Part shown: positions 19,001 to 30,588 of the stretch, one piece after another
Numbering within the stretch: the first letter of the stretch is position 1
Layout: the number at the start of each line of letters is the position of its first letter
NCBI GenBank assembly: GCA_002633025.1
Contig: NMRB01000147.1
Span: forward strand, 9,984 to 73,983
Direction of reading: 5' to 3'
Length of the DNA stretch: 64,000 bases
Source: Notospermus geniculatus
Lineage: Eukaryota; Nemertea; Pilidiophora; Heteronemertea; Lineidae
Made by a program: the position numbers and the translations under genes
The notes under the pieces: model-generated
What the model saw: only the letters and a program-made list of their open reading frames with translations
What the model was told of the DNA's origin: nothing
The model's database searches: none

Positions 19001-20724
19001 CAAAGCTGCAGAGGTGAGTCAAGTTGATTTTGTCCACTGTCACTGGTGAGCCAACAGCACAAGGTTCGAAAAAACAACGGCATATAGATGTTCACAAAGC
19101 ACCTTCATGAAGGAATTTTAATGGGTGTTTGCAAAAATAGATATCTATTTTTGGTGTTTGTGGATTGTATGACGTGCGTTCGAAATGTCCGTGGTGTAGA
19201 CGGTGCTCTGTGTATTTGAATGGATCATAAATTGATTACTTGAATAGTTGTGGTAGTGGCTACGTCATGCGCAAGACTCAGCTCCTTTGTAGGCTACACG
19301 GTCAAATTTTTCATCAGATTTTCTAAATTTCCTCACGAATAAATAGGCTTACGTGGGTCTTAACCCGTCTTAACATCTTTGCCCTACAGACCCTGAATCT
19401 GAATTTTATAAAAAAACTCGCATGAAAAAATTGACCGTGTACAGCAGATTTTATTGATGAATTCTGAATGGTTATTTGACAGGTCTCCCGTGTGTGACAA
19501 CAGATCTGCATCAATGGGCTCCCCTGATTCAGGCAAATGTACCTCGGACTCTTTTGATACCAATACTCAGAGTCATACCGCCTCGTCCCCGGACTCTATC
19601 AACTTGGGCTCTTTTCCTTCTACTACTGCTTCGTCCCCTGAGTCAGGAGTCGTCCCGTGGACCCCAGATGATGACCCCGTAGTAGATGTACTCTGTCTCT
19701 GTTGTGATTCCGATGACAACGCTGCCAACCTGCTCTGCGAAAAACTCAAGGATGGAATTTGCAAGCGTGGGAAACACATGATTATTGCAACAATAAACAG
19801 TAAATTCCATGCCTTTGGTATCAGTAAAGTGCAAGTGGGGTTGGAGAGAGCGAAGAAAGTCATCTTGTATGCTTCACGCAAGTACGCTGATGAGAAGACG
19901 GCAACAGAGTCTTTGGATTGGCGCAAGGCCATCAAAACGGTGAAGGAGAAATTGAAGTTAGTCGTACCCAAAGGTAAGTGCATTAGTGCTCTATTGTTCC
20001 TGTGTGTTCTAGGGTATTCTTGGGTGATGTTCTTGGGTAGACTGTTCCAAAATACCCATTGACTGAAGGGTGTTCTATGGTTTCTCTAGGGTGTCTGGGA
20101 ACTCCAGAGATACCCACGAACACCTTAGAACACCCTTTAGTCAATGGGTCAAATGAATATAAAGACTAGCAAATGCTTTTACTTCAGATTTGTACAGCAT
20201 TACATAGTGCATTTGTATTGCAAAATTCAAGTAAAAACATTTACTAGTCTTTATTCAATATGAACCATTGGGTATTTTGGGACAGTCAACCCAGGAACAC
20301 CCTAGAGCACCCTAGAGAGATTTTTTGTAGGGATACTTTCTGTTTTGATGCAACAAATCTGCTAAGCCAACTGCTGCAAAAATTATGAATTAGTGATTTG
20401 ACACACTGTATAATATTCATCAATCCCTTCATCCTCCAAAATCGTCACTTAATCCATTTTAAAGATTACCCTAAGTTAATCCAACTTGTTGGTCGTCGAA
20501 GTGCCGACTGAAAATAAGGTGCATCCTTTTCCGAAACTGATCAGATTGGATATTCCTTGTCAATTCCAGGTGTGAGTCAAGCTGATTTCGACGGCTACAA
20601 ACAAAAGTTCGCTCTGGCAAGTGCAATGCAAGACCTGTGGGAAGACGATGAAGAACACATGAAAGCACTTGTCGAATGGTTCTGTGAAAGTGTGACTGTT
20701 AAACAGGATGGAATTGATAAGTGA
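16010..20724 (+). CDS. Protein with two TIR-like domains, seven exons
   Basis: Exons: 16010-16070, 16816-17145, 17451-17531, 17747-18337, 18824-19013, 19483-19973, 20570-20724. Junctions are GT..AG with agreeing phases, for 1899 nt (632 residues plus stop). Residues 1-160 are a domain I do not recognise. Residues 255-355 (DALFLACTQEG.. KECEAIWRATKIIVYLTP) and 484-632 (VDVLCLCCDSDDNAANLL.. GLERAKKVILYASRKYA) have the TIR pattern: a starting beta strand, a box-2-like turn and a hydrophobic strand followed by S or TP. The linker (418-480) is rich in Ser, Thr and Pro. TIR proteins usually signal in innate immunity by TIR-TIR contacts, and some hydrolyse NAD. The NADase Glu is not obvious here. 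A SEFIR domain is the alternative. Exon 2 could instead start at 16831, dropping five residues. There is no transmembrane segment or signal peptide. Confidence 0.75.
16332..16414. repeat. Hairpin in TIR-gene intron 1
   Basis: CATCCTGAGAACATCA and its exact complement TGATGTTCTCAGGATG bound an 83-bp foldback with a GC-rich loop containing GTCGCGAACGGAGCGAG. Confidence 0.7.
16549..16728. mobile_element. MITE in TIR-gene intron 1
   Basis: The long inverted arms begin TTACTCGAAATCTCGAATTT and continue through TTGACGCAAAAATCTGACT. The right end is their near-exact complement. The loop includes GGTGCCCCGAACCTTATTTTC, which pairs with AAAATAAGGGTCGGGGACC on the left, so nearly the whole 180 bp is one foldback. 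Confidence 0.8.
19132..19153. repeat. 22-bp perfect palindrome flanked by direct repeats (copy 1)
   Basis: CAAAAATAGAT followed by its exact reverse complement. It is flanked on the left by GGTGTTTG and on the right by GTGTTTG; if the terminal G is shared, the repeat is 8 bp. It lies in the intron between exons 5 and 6 of the TIR gene. An identical 22-mer is at 33464-33485. Confidence 0.85.
20030..20312. mobile_element. Foldback element with a nested family-4 MITE
   Basis: The outer arms TGTTCCAAAATACCCATTG and CAATGG..GGTATTTTGGGACA, plus repeated GAACACCCTAGA motifs, form one foldback. Inside, 20155-20272 is a family-4 MITE (ATAAAGACTAGCAAATGC / ACTAGTCTTTAT). It is in the last intron of the TIR gene. 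Confidence 0.65.
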
Positions 20725-20869
20725 CGAGGCAATTGGCGTGTAACCATGCTGTGTTGTTGGGGGTATACATGTAGGCCGACAACGATGCTATGGTTAATTT
20801 GAGAGGAACAGTGCTGTGTTATTGCATTCAGTGGTGCTGTGGATAGATTGAGAACAAGACTGATGTGAC

Positions 20870-21395
20870 TTCTCTGAGTTGGATAGCAACTGTTCTGTGT
20901 CTAGATGGAGAACAACTACTGTTATCTGATTCGTTGGATAGCAACTTCCTGTTCTCTGACTAGTTGGAGAACAGCTGTTCTCTGACTAGTTGGAGAGAAA
21001 CTCGTTGGAGAGAAACTGTTCTGACTAGTTCTCTGTCCAGTTGGAGAACAACTGTTCTCTGACTCGTTCGATAGCAACTTCTCTGCCTAGTTGGGGAAGA
21101 ACTGTCCTCTGACTCGCTGGATAGCATGTTCTCTATCCAGTTGGAGAACAACTGTCCTCTGACTCATTGGATAGCAACTTCCTGTTCTCTGACTAGTTGG
21201 ATAGCAACTTCCTGTTCTCTGACTAGTTGGATAGCAACTTCCTGTTCTCTGACTCGTTGGTTAGCAACTTCCTGTTCTCGGTCTAGTTGGAGGGCAACTG
21301 CTGACTGTTTGGAGAACAACTGTTCTCAGACTCGTTGGAGAGAAACTGCTCTGACTATAGTTCTCTGACTGGTTGGAGAAAAACAGTGCTGTCCC
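20870..21395. repeat. 30-bp minisatellite downstream of the TIR gene
   Basis: Tandem units around GTTGGATAGCAACTTCCTG then TTCTCTGACTA (30 bp) are cleanest at 21165-21275 and degenerate on both sides, with GTTGGAGAACAACTGTTCTC variants. The array starts about 145 bp after the stop codon, so it is probably in the 3' UTR. Confidence 0.8.
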
Positions 21396-23754
21396 GTGTT
21401 AGGGAGCAACATTGTTGGAGGGGGCGGGGGTGGTCCTAAAATATTCAGGAAAATTGTACCAATATTAGAGTATTAGTCATATCATTCAAGACAGTCAATG
21501 AAGTATTACTTGCCATATTTGAGGCTGCTTGTGGTGGTGCTTCTTGGTGGTATAGGCCTTCTACTTTTGGTGTGGACCGTTTGTGCGTTGACATGGAAGC
21601 TGAGAAATGGCTGTTTGCCATAGTGATGTGAAATTCAGGAAAAGGTGTTGGGACACACCACTAAAATTGGAGGACTTGCTCGGTGACTTCTGCTGCAAAT
21701 TACCAAAAAAGGCAATGACAAATTAAATACGAAAAGTGTCCATTATTTAGTGCTGGAACAGATAATGTGCCACCGTGCATTGCAGTAGATGACCTTAATG
21801 CCAGTATCAACATGTATCTTATCCCCTCTCCCCCAAGGGATCAACACCTTTTCATTTTGATATCAATTCTTGGAGCCGAGTGTCGGTACTTTCACAAAAC
21901 TGCCAAAACAATGTTTGTTAAACCACGTTTGTTAAATGTTATTTATTTATCAGGAATGAAATTCCACGTGTGCTGCTGTGGATATGTGGTTTTCATATCT
22001 TGTTAATGAAATTTTATAACCCAATCCAAGCATACCACATTAAACACATGTATGTATGTGGAATGAAATTCCAATTATGACTGCAGGCAGCAATTGTATT
22101 ATATAGTTTATTTTTCACAAAGTACGTGTTCATCAGTGAAACATTGTCGTCGCATTTGAGATGTCGCCTAGTCTTTAAAAGACCAGTACAGACATATGAA
22201 TTAAGTCGCTGTACACTGGCAACATTTTTCGAACATTCAGCGTAACATAATGTAACACCTTGTTGACAAATGTTGTCTGGTGTGTACAGGGGAACAAAAG
22301 AGTTTTCCAACACGTTGTTAAAAATGTTCATGTATCCGGACATTTCCGTCCCAAGTTCTTCGGGATTCATTAAAGCAGAAAAAACAGAATGCTGTTCGCT
22401 TTTATCCTTTCTTCAATTCCAGAAGAAGACGCAGTATCTGCTTTTGATTTAGAAGACTACTAATGCTGTGAGACCCTATTAGGCCGAAGCATTAGATAGT
22501 GCCTGATCGGTCGGTAGGCCTATAAAGTGCAAGTTGCATGTTACTGGTTAGGGCCAGTGTTAGTGTTCAATGCGGAAGTAAAATGTATAGGAAATACTAT
22601 GATGTATACTTGCTGTATTATATCATAAAGGAATCAATCATAAAGGTTTAACTGGGAACGATGAAGTAACTGAGGGATACACTTCATGTCACAGTCTTGC
22701 CACCAGATGTCTCTCACCGCCTGAAATTTGGCTTTACGCAATAGGTAGGAGCTTCAACTTTTTTATGGTAGTGGCTGGGGTACATGAATCTGTCAACTTG
22801 ATGCCTTGAATTCCATTTCTGAGGATAACCGAGCTATTTTCAGTACAATTAGTGTTCCATGTGCAAACGTACGTTACCCTGTTCAATTGTACACAGATGA
22901 CCCTGCGCTCTCATCGTTCGTGGGGTTCTCATTAATTCAGTCTTTTTGTATCATAAGTCTGAAGTCAACAAAATTTGCACTAAACATACAGAAGGGTCTT
23001 GCCTATCATATGGAAGAGTCAGAATGCAAATCGGTTGAGGTTTTAAGGGATACTGTCCACATTTATAAAATGCTAAATTTGTAAGTTGAACCTATGTTTG
23101 ATTCCTTTATGATTATATACAGTAAGGAACAGTCGCGTTGAGATGGCTTGTTGCTGGAGTGAATGTGAACTTATCATGAATTTTGGTCAGTAGTCCAGAT
23201 TACATCCATCCTGAAGAAATCAGGTTCTCCCATTAGCGGTGTAACAGGGATCAAAGTCCCCCCTGAATCAACGTCCGGTCTTATTGTTCAGCGAGGGATT
23301 AGAAACCATGGCCATTCGAACTGTCACACCGGAATATTTTCGGAAAATCATTAGAGGACACGCACGTGACCAGCGTCCTCTGCCCCACTAAACCGCTCAG
23401 AGGGACCTACTGCATTGCTTGGCGTCCCTTTTTGCCAAATTGTGGCAGGTCGATTCCGACAGACTAATGTAGAGGAACACTGGCAAACAGGGAACAACCT
23501 CTGATGACACACCGGTTTTCCAACCACGTGCCACTGAAAAATCATTCAGTCAAAAGTGTTTACGACGAATTTACAGACGAGGCCAAGGCCGAACGAAAAA
23601 GACCCGGATCGTATTTTTTAGCTGCTTTCTCCGAAGACGTTCACTCCATTGCCATGGTAACGCAGCTCTCGAAATCTCCTAATAAGACCGTTTGCTTATT
23701 CTGGCCTTCTTGCAGTGACAGACGATACACGGTGATGTTACATGTGGGTTTGGA

Positions 23755-23935
23755 ATGATTTGGAACGCGACTATCATCATTTACCAAAAGGGGATATATC
23801 GGTAAATTTAAGTCAAAGACAAAGTCTACTAAATGCTTTGAATGATTTGGGAACGCGGCTACCATCATCATTACCAAAACGGGATATATCTGTAAATTTA
23901 TGTCAAAGATAAAGTCTAAGCCTACTAAATGCTTA
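23755..23935. repeat. Tandem duplication, about 88 bp unit, two copies
   Basis: AATGATTTGG.AACGCG then ACTATCATCATTTACCAAAA, GGGGATATATC and AAGTCTACTAAATGC occurs twice in direct succession with about 8 differences. Confidence 0.75.
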
Positions 23936-24548
23936 TTTACTTTGGTTTCGTACAGGACGTTCGAATGCATTTGTACAGCAGAAAACAAGTTTATCTACAT
24001 ATTCGGCCTACCCGTGGAGGCCGGAGAGCAGAGGCGTAGCTAGCGGGGGGGGGCAGGGGGCTAATGCCCCCCAGGTGGTCCGGAAAATGTTTTTCATGCA
24101 CATTTTGACCGAAAATTAGCAAAATATGGTCTTTTGCGCCCCCCCCCCCCCCCAGGGGGNAGACCAAGACCCTTAAAAAGTAGAGGGGGACATCAGGAAG
24201 ATGGTGGCATTATATTCTATCACACGTGGGCGTAGACCAGCTGTTCTGCTCAAATGTCGTTTGTGTTAGTTTACGTGCTTACCACCAGATGTCAGCGGCT
24301 CATCAATTACCCAGCAGTGTAAGGAAGGAAAACTTAGTCCCCCTGGTGTACAAGTCCGGTTTTTATTATGATTAGGATTGCCAAAGAAACCATGACCATT
24401 CGAATATAAACTTATACAGTTGCAAACTACTGTCATTCATAGGCAAGCCATTTTTTTCGGATCTGACTCTACACCCTCCCTGATTGAGCTCGTTTAGTTT
24501 TTCTTATTTTATACTAACGAGCTTCTTTTGCAAAACAAACAAAATAAT

Positions 24549-24708
24549 CCAAGTCGTCTACGATATTTGCAAATTTTCGACCCCACACCGGGGTCTTAAA
24601 GGTTAAAAACGTCTGGTATACTAGTATTGTCTTGGAACTGCCTGAAGAGGACCCCGGTATGGGGTCGAAAATTTGTCAAATATCAGAGACGACTTGGATT
24701 ATATTGTT
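24549..24708. mobile_element. Foldback with GACCCC..GGGGTC arms
   Basis: CCAAGTCGTCTACGATATTT at the left is matched by its near-complement ending GAGACGACTTGG. Inner arms TTTTCGACCCC and GGGGTCGAAAA also pair. The GGGGTCGAAAATTTGCAAA block also occurs at 8701-8720. Confidence 0.7.
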
Positions 24709-25899
24709 TCACATTGCCTGTTTTTTGCACTTTATTTTGTCTATACCTTCTTTTGCAACGTCATTAAAATCTCTTGTCCTTCGGTGCTGAGCATTCAATT
24801 TACAGTTTTTCAGCAGTATGATCGTTATCCTCGTGAAGGCAGATCAAAGACGTTGGACGAAGTATGGGTTGCAGACAGTTTCCGTCACTCAAAGCAACGA
24901 GTTGAGAAACCCAGGTGTGACAGGGATCAACGTCCCCTGGAATCAAAGTCCGGTCTTATTGTTCAGAGAGGGATTAGAATATATGGCTATGGAGACCATG
25001 ACCATTCGAATATAACCTTACAATGGCGGGCTATTGTTTGGCGGACTTGCATTCCTATGACGTTGATTCCTGTCACACACAAGTGTGAAAGGAAAGAATG
25101 TCCCCAGGAAAAAATCTCCCAGGAACAAAAGATCCTATTGTTACATTCTAATCTCTGGTGATTGGCTTCTGTAGCCATGCACCTTAATCCGTCATTGAAC
25201 AATTAGAAGCGGACACTTTTTACAGGGGGACATTCTTTACTGTTACACCGGCACTGATGTGTCAGACTGTTGTCCACATCATTTCCGGTACCTATTCGGT
25301 TGCGTTGAACTGATTGTCATCACTTTCGCGTCGGCGCTTTTTATAAGCGATTCAATATTAAACAATTAAAATTAAATCCAATAGATGCATAATAAGTTAC
25401 AGCGCCTGGCGTCATGAAGTGCCGCCAGATGTTGCTGGACGGGCTGCCATTAATTTTTCTAAAATATCTTGGTCGCGGAACAGATGTCATAGTTTGCGTA
25501 ATTGGCAGCCAGTGAATTTATAACATCATTACGTCCCTTTAAATAACTCGTTGCCAATGGAGACTGACCTTGGGCTTGGACCAGGAAGTACGGACTATGG
25601 TCACATCATTGTTCCGTCCGTGAAATCGGGTCACAAACACCAGGTAACAATGCTAGTTAGCCAAGCAGAACGCTTCCTTGCCTTAGGATGCGTGATAGTG
25701 AATAAAAAGGTAAGTGTGAGATGCGGGGGTTTAATTCATATGCAAAATGGAGCGGATGCGGGGAAGGGAAGAGGCCACACCTCTTTTGAATTATTCCCAC
25801 ACAAACAAAACCACGATTACTTAATAATTAGCCCTTACTCGGGAGATATTTATGCAATTGCGATTTGAATTAATTTGTTGAACTGTTACGACCAATCGC

Positions 25900-27431
25900 C
25901 GAGAATTCCTTACGTGGAGTTATATGAGACACGTGAATGCTTTTTCAGTGTGTGACGTTTTTATGGTCCCGCTTTCGTGGGGGACCAAATCCCCGCGTTC
26001 TGTTGAACTACTGACAGCTAGGGTGTTCACACACGGAGGCTTACTGCAGCTAGGCCCTACTGACGAACACTGACCATTTTGAGATTATCCCGCACCAAAA
26101 ACAGTTATTTTTTGTATTAGCCTAGGCCTATTGTTAATCAATTTCCGCAAACAATAATCCCAATTGCATTAATCCAAACGTCCGCAAACAATATATTACT
26201 GACCCATTCACATAGTTTCCCGCGAAACAATGGCACGCGAGCCTGCGGGTCCACGCCCCCAGGCCTACTCCCGCAGTCCGTAGTAGTAAAGTTCATTCAT
26301 AAAAACCAACGCGTGGTTCACTTCGATTCCGCATAGAAAAATGATAAGTTCTACACTGCGCAGCAGTTTGCCTCTCTATCAAAACACTTGATTACGTGTC
26401 AGGAATTAGCTTAGCTGATTATTTCAGTTTTCATGATCAGTAAGGAGTCAGTTTTTGGCGGGAGAATAGTGGGCCAAGCCCGTGTGAGTGATTGCATGAG
26501 AGGCAAGTTTCATTGAGGGCTTTGTTCTTTTTGTTGAAGGTACTTGTCACGTGACTATTTCGATGAAACCATTCAGAAATTGGGTGATTTAGCTCTGTCG
26601 TACAAAACATATATCACGATCATGTTCCATTTATACTTTCATATATGATTAACAAATGTATGATATTGTGGTTTAGTACAGCGGAAACGTTTTAGATGCG
26701 ATGATTTTCTCCCAAAACAGTGTGAAATACAGTGTTCGATTATGATAATTACATGCTCGAACCCATCCACCCCCATGTAAAATGGAACTGGTCCGGAAGT
26801 CTCTAGAGAGGTCAGTTCTCGTGTCACGTTACACTATATGCCATATATGGACACAGGGTTTCGAAGCGTTTGTTCAAGTTCATAAAAATCGAGATTTTGG
26901 GATCTAAATTGCTTTCCCGTGGAGTTACGTACCAGCTATATTAATGTAATGTCTCCCCAACACTCCCAAAGGTAGGTAAAATACGTCTAAACCGTGTTAT
27001 TTTGATGTTTTCCGAGGCGATTCGTAGCTTCATTCATGAAAGTTGGACAATGCGGCTATACTCGCCATAGCACATGGATTCGCTATGTATTTGCATAGGG
27101 CCTACATGAAGTGCGTGCTGAAAAACGACGTCAAATTTTCCAATTTTGTGCTCTTTTTTGCCCTCTAACCCGATGTTCACGCCCATAGCCAACATTAAGA
27201 TATGCAGTCTTTGTCTGTAGAATATGATAATATTGCCCGAGAGTCTATCGGTTCGTTCATGGGTCGGAATCGATAGAATTTTGCCAGTGAAGTCGGTATA
27301 GGTTCCGACATGGTTTCGCCTAATTTGCATTGGCTGCGCCATGCGCAATGCGGATCTCGGGAAATTCGCCCTGAAAATTCAGTGCTTCGGTCCTCATTTT
27401 AACCCCTTATGACTGCTATAATGTGCCGTTT
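25900..27431 (+). promoter_or_regulatory. Candidate promoter and 5' exon region of the Sprouty gene
   Basis: The region upstream of the leader intron is relatively free of repeats. A TTTTTGGCGGGAGAA (E2F-like) site is at about 26453. A strong donor, TTT|GTAAGTA, at 27432 could end a non-coding first exon. The exon start and promoter cannot be placed from sequence. Confidence 0.3.
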
Positions 27432-28465
27432 GTAAGTACAGTAGTTAGATATCGGTATTGTCGATTGCCTTGTGTGTTGTGTTGTTTGTTTATTCGGTGA
27501 CATTGATGCGTATTGCGTGGGTGGAGCTGGGTATGCTTTCTGGCATAGGGCCTGTGTGTATGGGTTGTTCTAAGCGTATACTTTGTATAGAATATGTACC
27601 TTTCCCTTGTTGCTTTCTTTACTGCTGTTTTATGAATAGGATGCTAGGCCTATTTTATACTAAATCCTGTAATAACAACTTGATGCAGGCCTTTTTATCC
27701 ACCAGTATTGTGAGTTTGACACAATGTTTGAAGTGGTAGGTCCTGAATTTATAGGCCTAGGCCCAAGTCACAGTGAGTGTGTCAGTTGTCATGGTGGGGT
27801 TAGAGCATAGGCCTACATGTGCACTATCTTTTCCAAGGTTCCTGCAAATTTCTACTCTTCTTGTGCCATAAATTTAGGCAGTGTTCTTTACCTCTGCTAT
27901 GGTTCACATTTATTGCATCAGGACCCCCCCCCCCCCATATTGTGCCCCCTCCCACTCATGTCATGCTTCCTAGAATTGATATCCATGGAAACTTTTCAGA
28001 GACCATGAGTGATATGATTGGTGGGTGCCTATGCACTCTTAACTTAATATTTATTTTATTGCTGTTAATGTCAACACAATGAGAAGATAAGGGACTATTC
28101 TTTATTATTTTGTGTTTAATGTTAACCCTTTATGGATGGATTCTGAAGTGGCATGAACAGGATGTGCAGCTAAACACGGACAACCGACAGATACTGATGT
28201 CATATATGGGCATGTTGCACATGACTGTCACTTAGCTGCTTTTAAGGGGAGCTGTTACTATGGAAACAGTAAGGTACAATATCTCTGTGTAGGCAGCTGG
28301 TCCAACCATGTGTTCGATGATGTCGATGCTCGTTTCACATATTTCATGGTCAACATCTACCTTTCACATATTTTGTGGTCAACATCTTCTTTTCACATAT
28401 TTCGTGGTTAATATCTTCCTTTCACATATTTCGTGGTTAACATATTCCATCTTGTGTCATTTCAG
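27432..28465 (+). other. Candidate 5'-leader intron of the Sprouty gene
   Basis: The donor GTAAGT at 27432 and the acceptor TCATTTCAG ending at 28465 bracket an intron. The acceptor lies only 8 bp before the Sprouty ATG. Sprouty genes commonly keep the coding sequence in one exon after a non-coding exon. The pairing of these two sites is inferred. Confidence 0.45.
28333..28447. repeat. 29-bp minisatellite in the Sprouty leader intron
   Basis: Four tandem units of TTTCACATATTTCGTGGT then CAACATCTTCC, ending about 18 bp before the acceptor. Confidence 0.8.
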
Positions 28466-28473
28466 GTTGCATA

Positions 28474-29205
28474 ATGGACCGAATTCACTCGACGACTAGG
28501 GCTCCGTCCCGGTCTCCCCCGCCCACGGTGGTGACCCTGGACGGGCGACCTGAGAGGCCTAGGGCCCAAAATGAGTACGTGGATACTCCGCTACCGAACT
28601 CACAAAATACACCGAAGCAAACCACCGTTGTTTCTCGGGACAGATACAGCAGAAATGGAAGTGGATTTCCACAAGTTATCAGTAGTCAGCCCACATCAGT
28701 GGCGCCGTCATTGAAAAAGGACATCGATGTTGCCGATCAGAGTACGACGAATGGAAACTCGGGCAACCAGGACACGATTTACTGCTCCCGTTGCGGGAAA
28801 TGTCGGTGCAAGGCGTGCACCCAGCCGCGGGAATTGCCCAGTACGTGGGTGTGTGGGCGCCACTTGAGCGCCGACAGTGTCGTAAATGTGTGTTCGTGCT
28901 TGTGTTGCGTGAAGTGCGTATTTTACCACTTGTTCAAGGATTCTGAACTCGACGACGATGTCACATCAGCGGATGATCCGTGCGCTTGTTGTGACAGGAG
29001 ACATTGTTGCGGACGGTGGTCGTGCATCGCATTGATGTCACTATGTCTGCCATGTTTATGGTGTTACCCGCCGTTGCGCTGTGCTGTAGCGGTTCTTACG
29101 AACTGTTATAACTGTTGTCATCGGCAAGGCTGTCGGTGTCGACGAGAGCGAAAACCCTCTGGGACGAAGCGATTATTACTGGAGTCGGAAAGTTCGAGTT
29201 CCTAA
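28474..29205 (+). CDS. spry: Sprouty homologue (receptor tyrosine kinase/Ras-MAPK antagonist)
   Basis: 243 residues in one exon. Residues 104-223 form the cysteine-rich Sprouty domain: CSRCGKCRCKACTQPRELPSTWVC, then CSCLCCVKCVFYH, DPCACCDRRHCC, RW..MSLCLPCLWCYPP and GCRCRR. This is the pattern of SPRY1-4, which localise to membranes through palmitoylated cysteines and block FGF/EGF receptor signalling. The N-terminal NEYVDTP (Tyr35) matches the conserved NEYTEGP-type tyrosine that binds Grb2/c-Cbl after phosphorylation. The protein is shorter than typical vertebrate Sproutys (about 300 residues), mostly in the linker. It has no EVH1 domain, so it is not a Spred. The ATG lies 8 bp after a splice acceptor. 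Confidence 0.95.
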   Translation: MDRIHSTTRAPSRSPPPTVVTLDGRPERPRAQNEYVDTPLPNSQNTPKQTTVVSRDRYSRNGSGFPQVISSQPTSVAPSLKKDIDVADQSTTNGNSGNQDTIYCSRCGKCRCKACTQPRELPSTWVCGRHLSADSVVNVCSCLCCVKCVFYHLFKDSELDDDVTSADDPCACCDRRHCCGRWSCIALMSLCLPCLWCYPPLRCAVAVLTNCYNCCHRQGCRCRRERKPSGTKRLLLESESSSS

Positions 29206-30013
29206 CGGTAATTGCTACTAAAGTTTAAACTTGTTGTTGACTACGGCTGCGAACAGCAGTTGAATGTTAGTTGTACAGTATTTACAGAGTTTATAATGGT
29301 AATTTGTTGGAAGGGGTGCCTATCGCACTTGTTAAAGATACGGGGTACGGTGAGAGGCCTTTTTTGGAAGCGAAACACAGTTCTTTCCTGGAATCGCGAA
29401 ATGTCATGGAATTGTGAATTATCGTATTGATCATGTGATTTGGAAGTTTCAAACAAAACCATTGGATGTACACATACATGTGGATATATTTATAAAATTG
29501 CAAGGATTACATTATGAAGTGAGATCACTTTGGAATTCGGCCTGCTGTAGCCTACCTTCGGGACGTGTCGGGAGTACATTGCAAGTGTGCTGTGTAAGTG
29601 TGTATTCTATAATGATACGACTTACGAAATCATTCACTGGGTTCTGCTGGCAGATCAGGGATACTTTGACGTGCGGAGTTAGGAATCTGGCGCCAAGACA
29701 GCCGATGGTGTTCAACACGGGGAAGTGAGTCAACAGCCGAAAGTAATGGGTATGGAAAGAAAGTTATATAAATAGATACATATATATATATATTATAAGT
29801 AACTGAATATATATATATATGTAAAGTATGCATATATTATACATCTTAAATATAGAACAACTGAGGATTAATATTGTCGCATTTATTGAAAAGCATGTGT
29901 TTACGATATATACATGTACATGTGTTCACGCGTAGAGTAAAATGTGTGTCTGGTCCTGACAGGAACTGTAATACCATGTATGGTGCCGAGATGTTCGGTT
30001 ACTGTCAATGTCA

Positions 30014-30137
30014 GTAGTGAGGTTTCGCAAGCGCCCGGTTAGGTCCTACGACGACGTTTATCTATTGTGTGGGTGTACCCAAACAATAGATAAACATCGT
30101 CGTATGGCCTAACTTGGCGCTTGCGAAACCTCGCTAC
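30014..30137. mobile_element. 124-bp foldback element
   Basis: The arms GTAGTGAGGTTTCGCAAGCG and the complementary right end (CGCTTGCGAAACCTCGCTAC) continue through CGACGTTTATCTATTGT / ACAATAGATAAACATCG, leaving only a GTGGGTGTACCCAA loop. Confidence 0.8.
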
Positions 30138-30475
30138 TTCCGTTCTTGCTAGGACTAAACAGACTGTTCAGGCCTGTACGTATAGTGTACAACTCAAACA
30201 CAGTAAAGTACCAAATTCTTGTGAGTAGCATTCGTTCATATAACTCCACATTGTGACAGTGGCATTTGATTTTCTGTGGGGTATTTTCACTCGTATTCAT
30301 TTGTCATTTACCTTTCAGCGGATTCCATGCTAACCTGACTGTTACTGTGTGTGCACACTATATACTGTACATAGAACATACAGGCAGTCTGAGTTCTAGG
30401 GTGGAATATGGTCTTTTTGGACAAGTTGAAATCTCCCACCAACACCAGGATCGTGTTGTAGATTGCAATTCTAAT

Positions 30476-30588
30476 CAGGCCTTTCCGTTTGACGGGCGCG
30501 AAAATGTGCATGTGCCTCACAAACAATAGAATTTCTATTGTTTGCAAGGCACATGCACATTTTAGCGCCGGTCAAACGGAAAGGCCTG
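30476..30588. mobile_element. Foldback family 5, copy 1
   Basis: The arms CAGGCCTTTCCGTTTGAC and GTCAAACGGAAAGGCCTG are exact complements. The core CAAACAATAGAATT and its complement are also palindromic, so the whole 113 bp is one near-perfect palindrome. Related elements are at 31233-31342 and 36179-36289. Confidence 0.8.

Larger units (their letters stand above)
21396..25880. other. Intergenic stretch, no gene recognised
   Basis: No supported coding region. It holds a related repeat block seen at 23225-23330, 24300-24420 and 24890-25030 (AAGTCCGGTCTTATTGTTCAG then CATGGCCATTCGAA), an inverted partner of it at 25050-25250, a tandem duplication at 23755-23930 and a poly-C run ending in an N at 24160. 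Confidence 0.5.

Noticed and set aside
19573-19983. 136-residue minus-strand frame
   Set aside because: It is the antisense shadow of TIR-gene exon 6.
20870-21395. Coding repeat protein (WIATSCSLTS units)
   Set aside because: The 30-bp period keeps a frame open by arithmetic only; it lies after the TIR-gene stop and units are degenerate.
25551-25868. 105-residue open frame (METDLGLGPGSTDYGH..)
   Set aside because: No homology recognised, no splice signals in phase, and composition typical of a chance frame.
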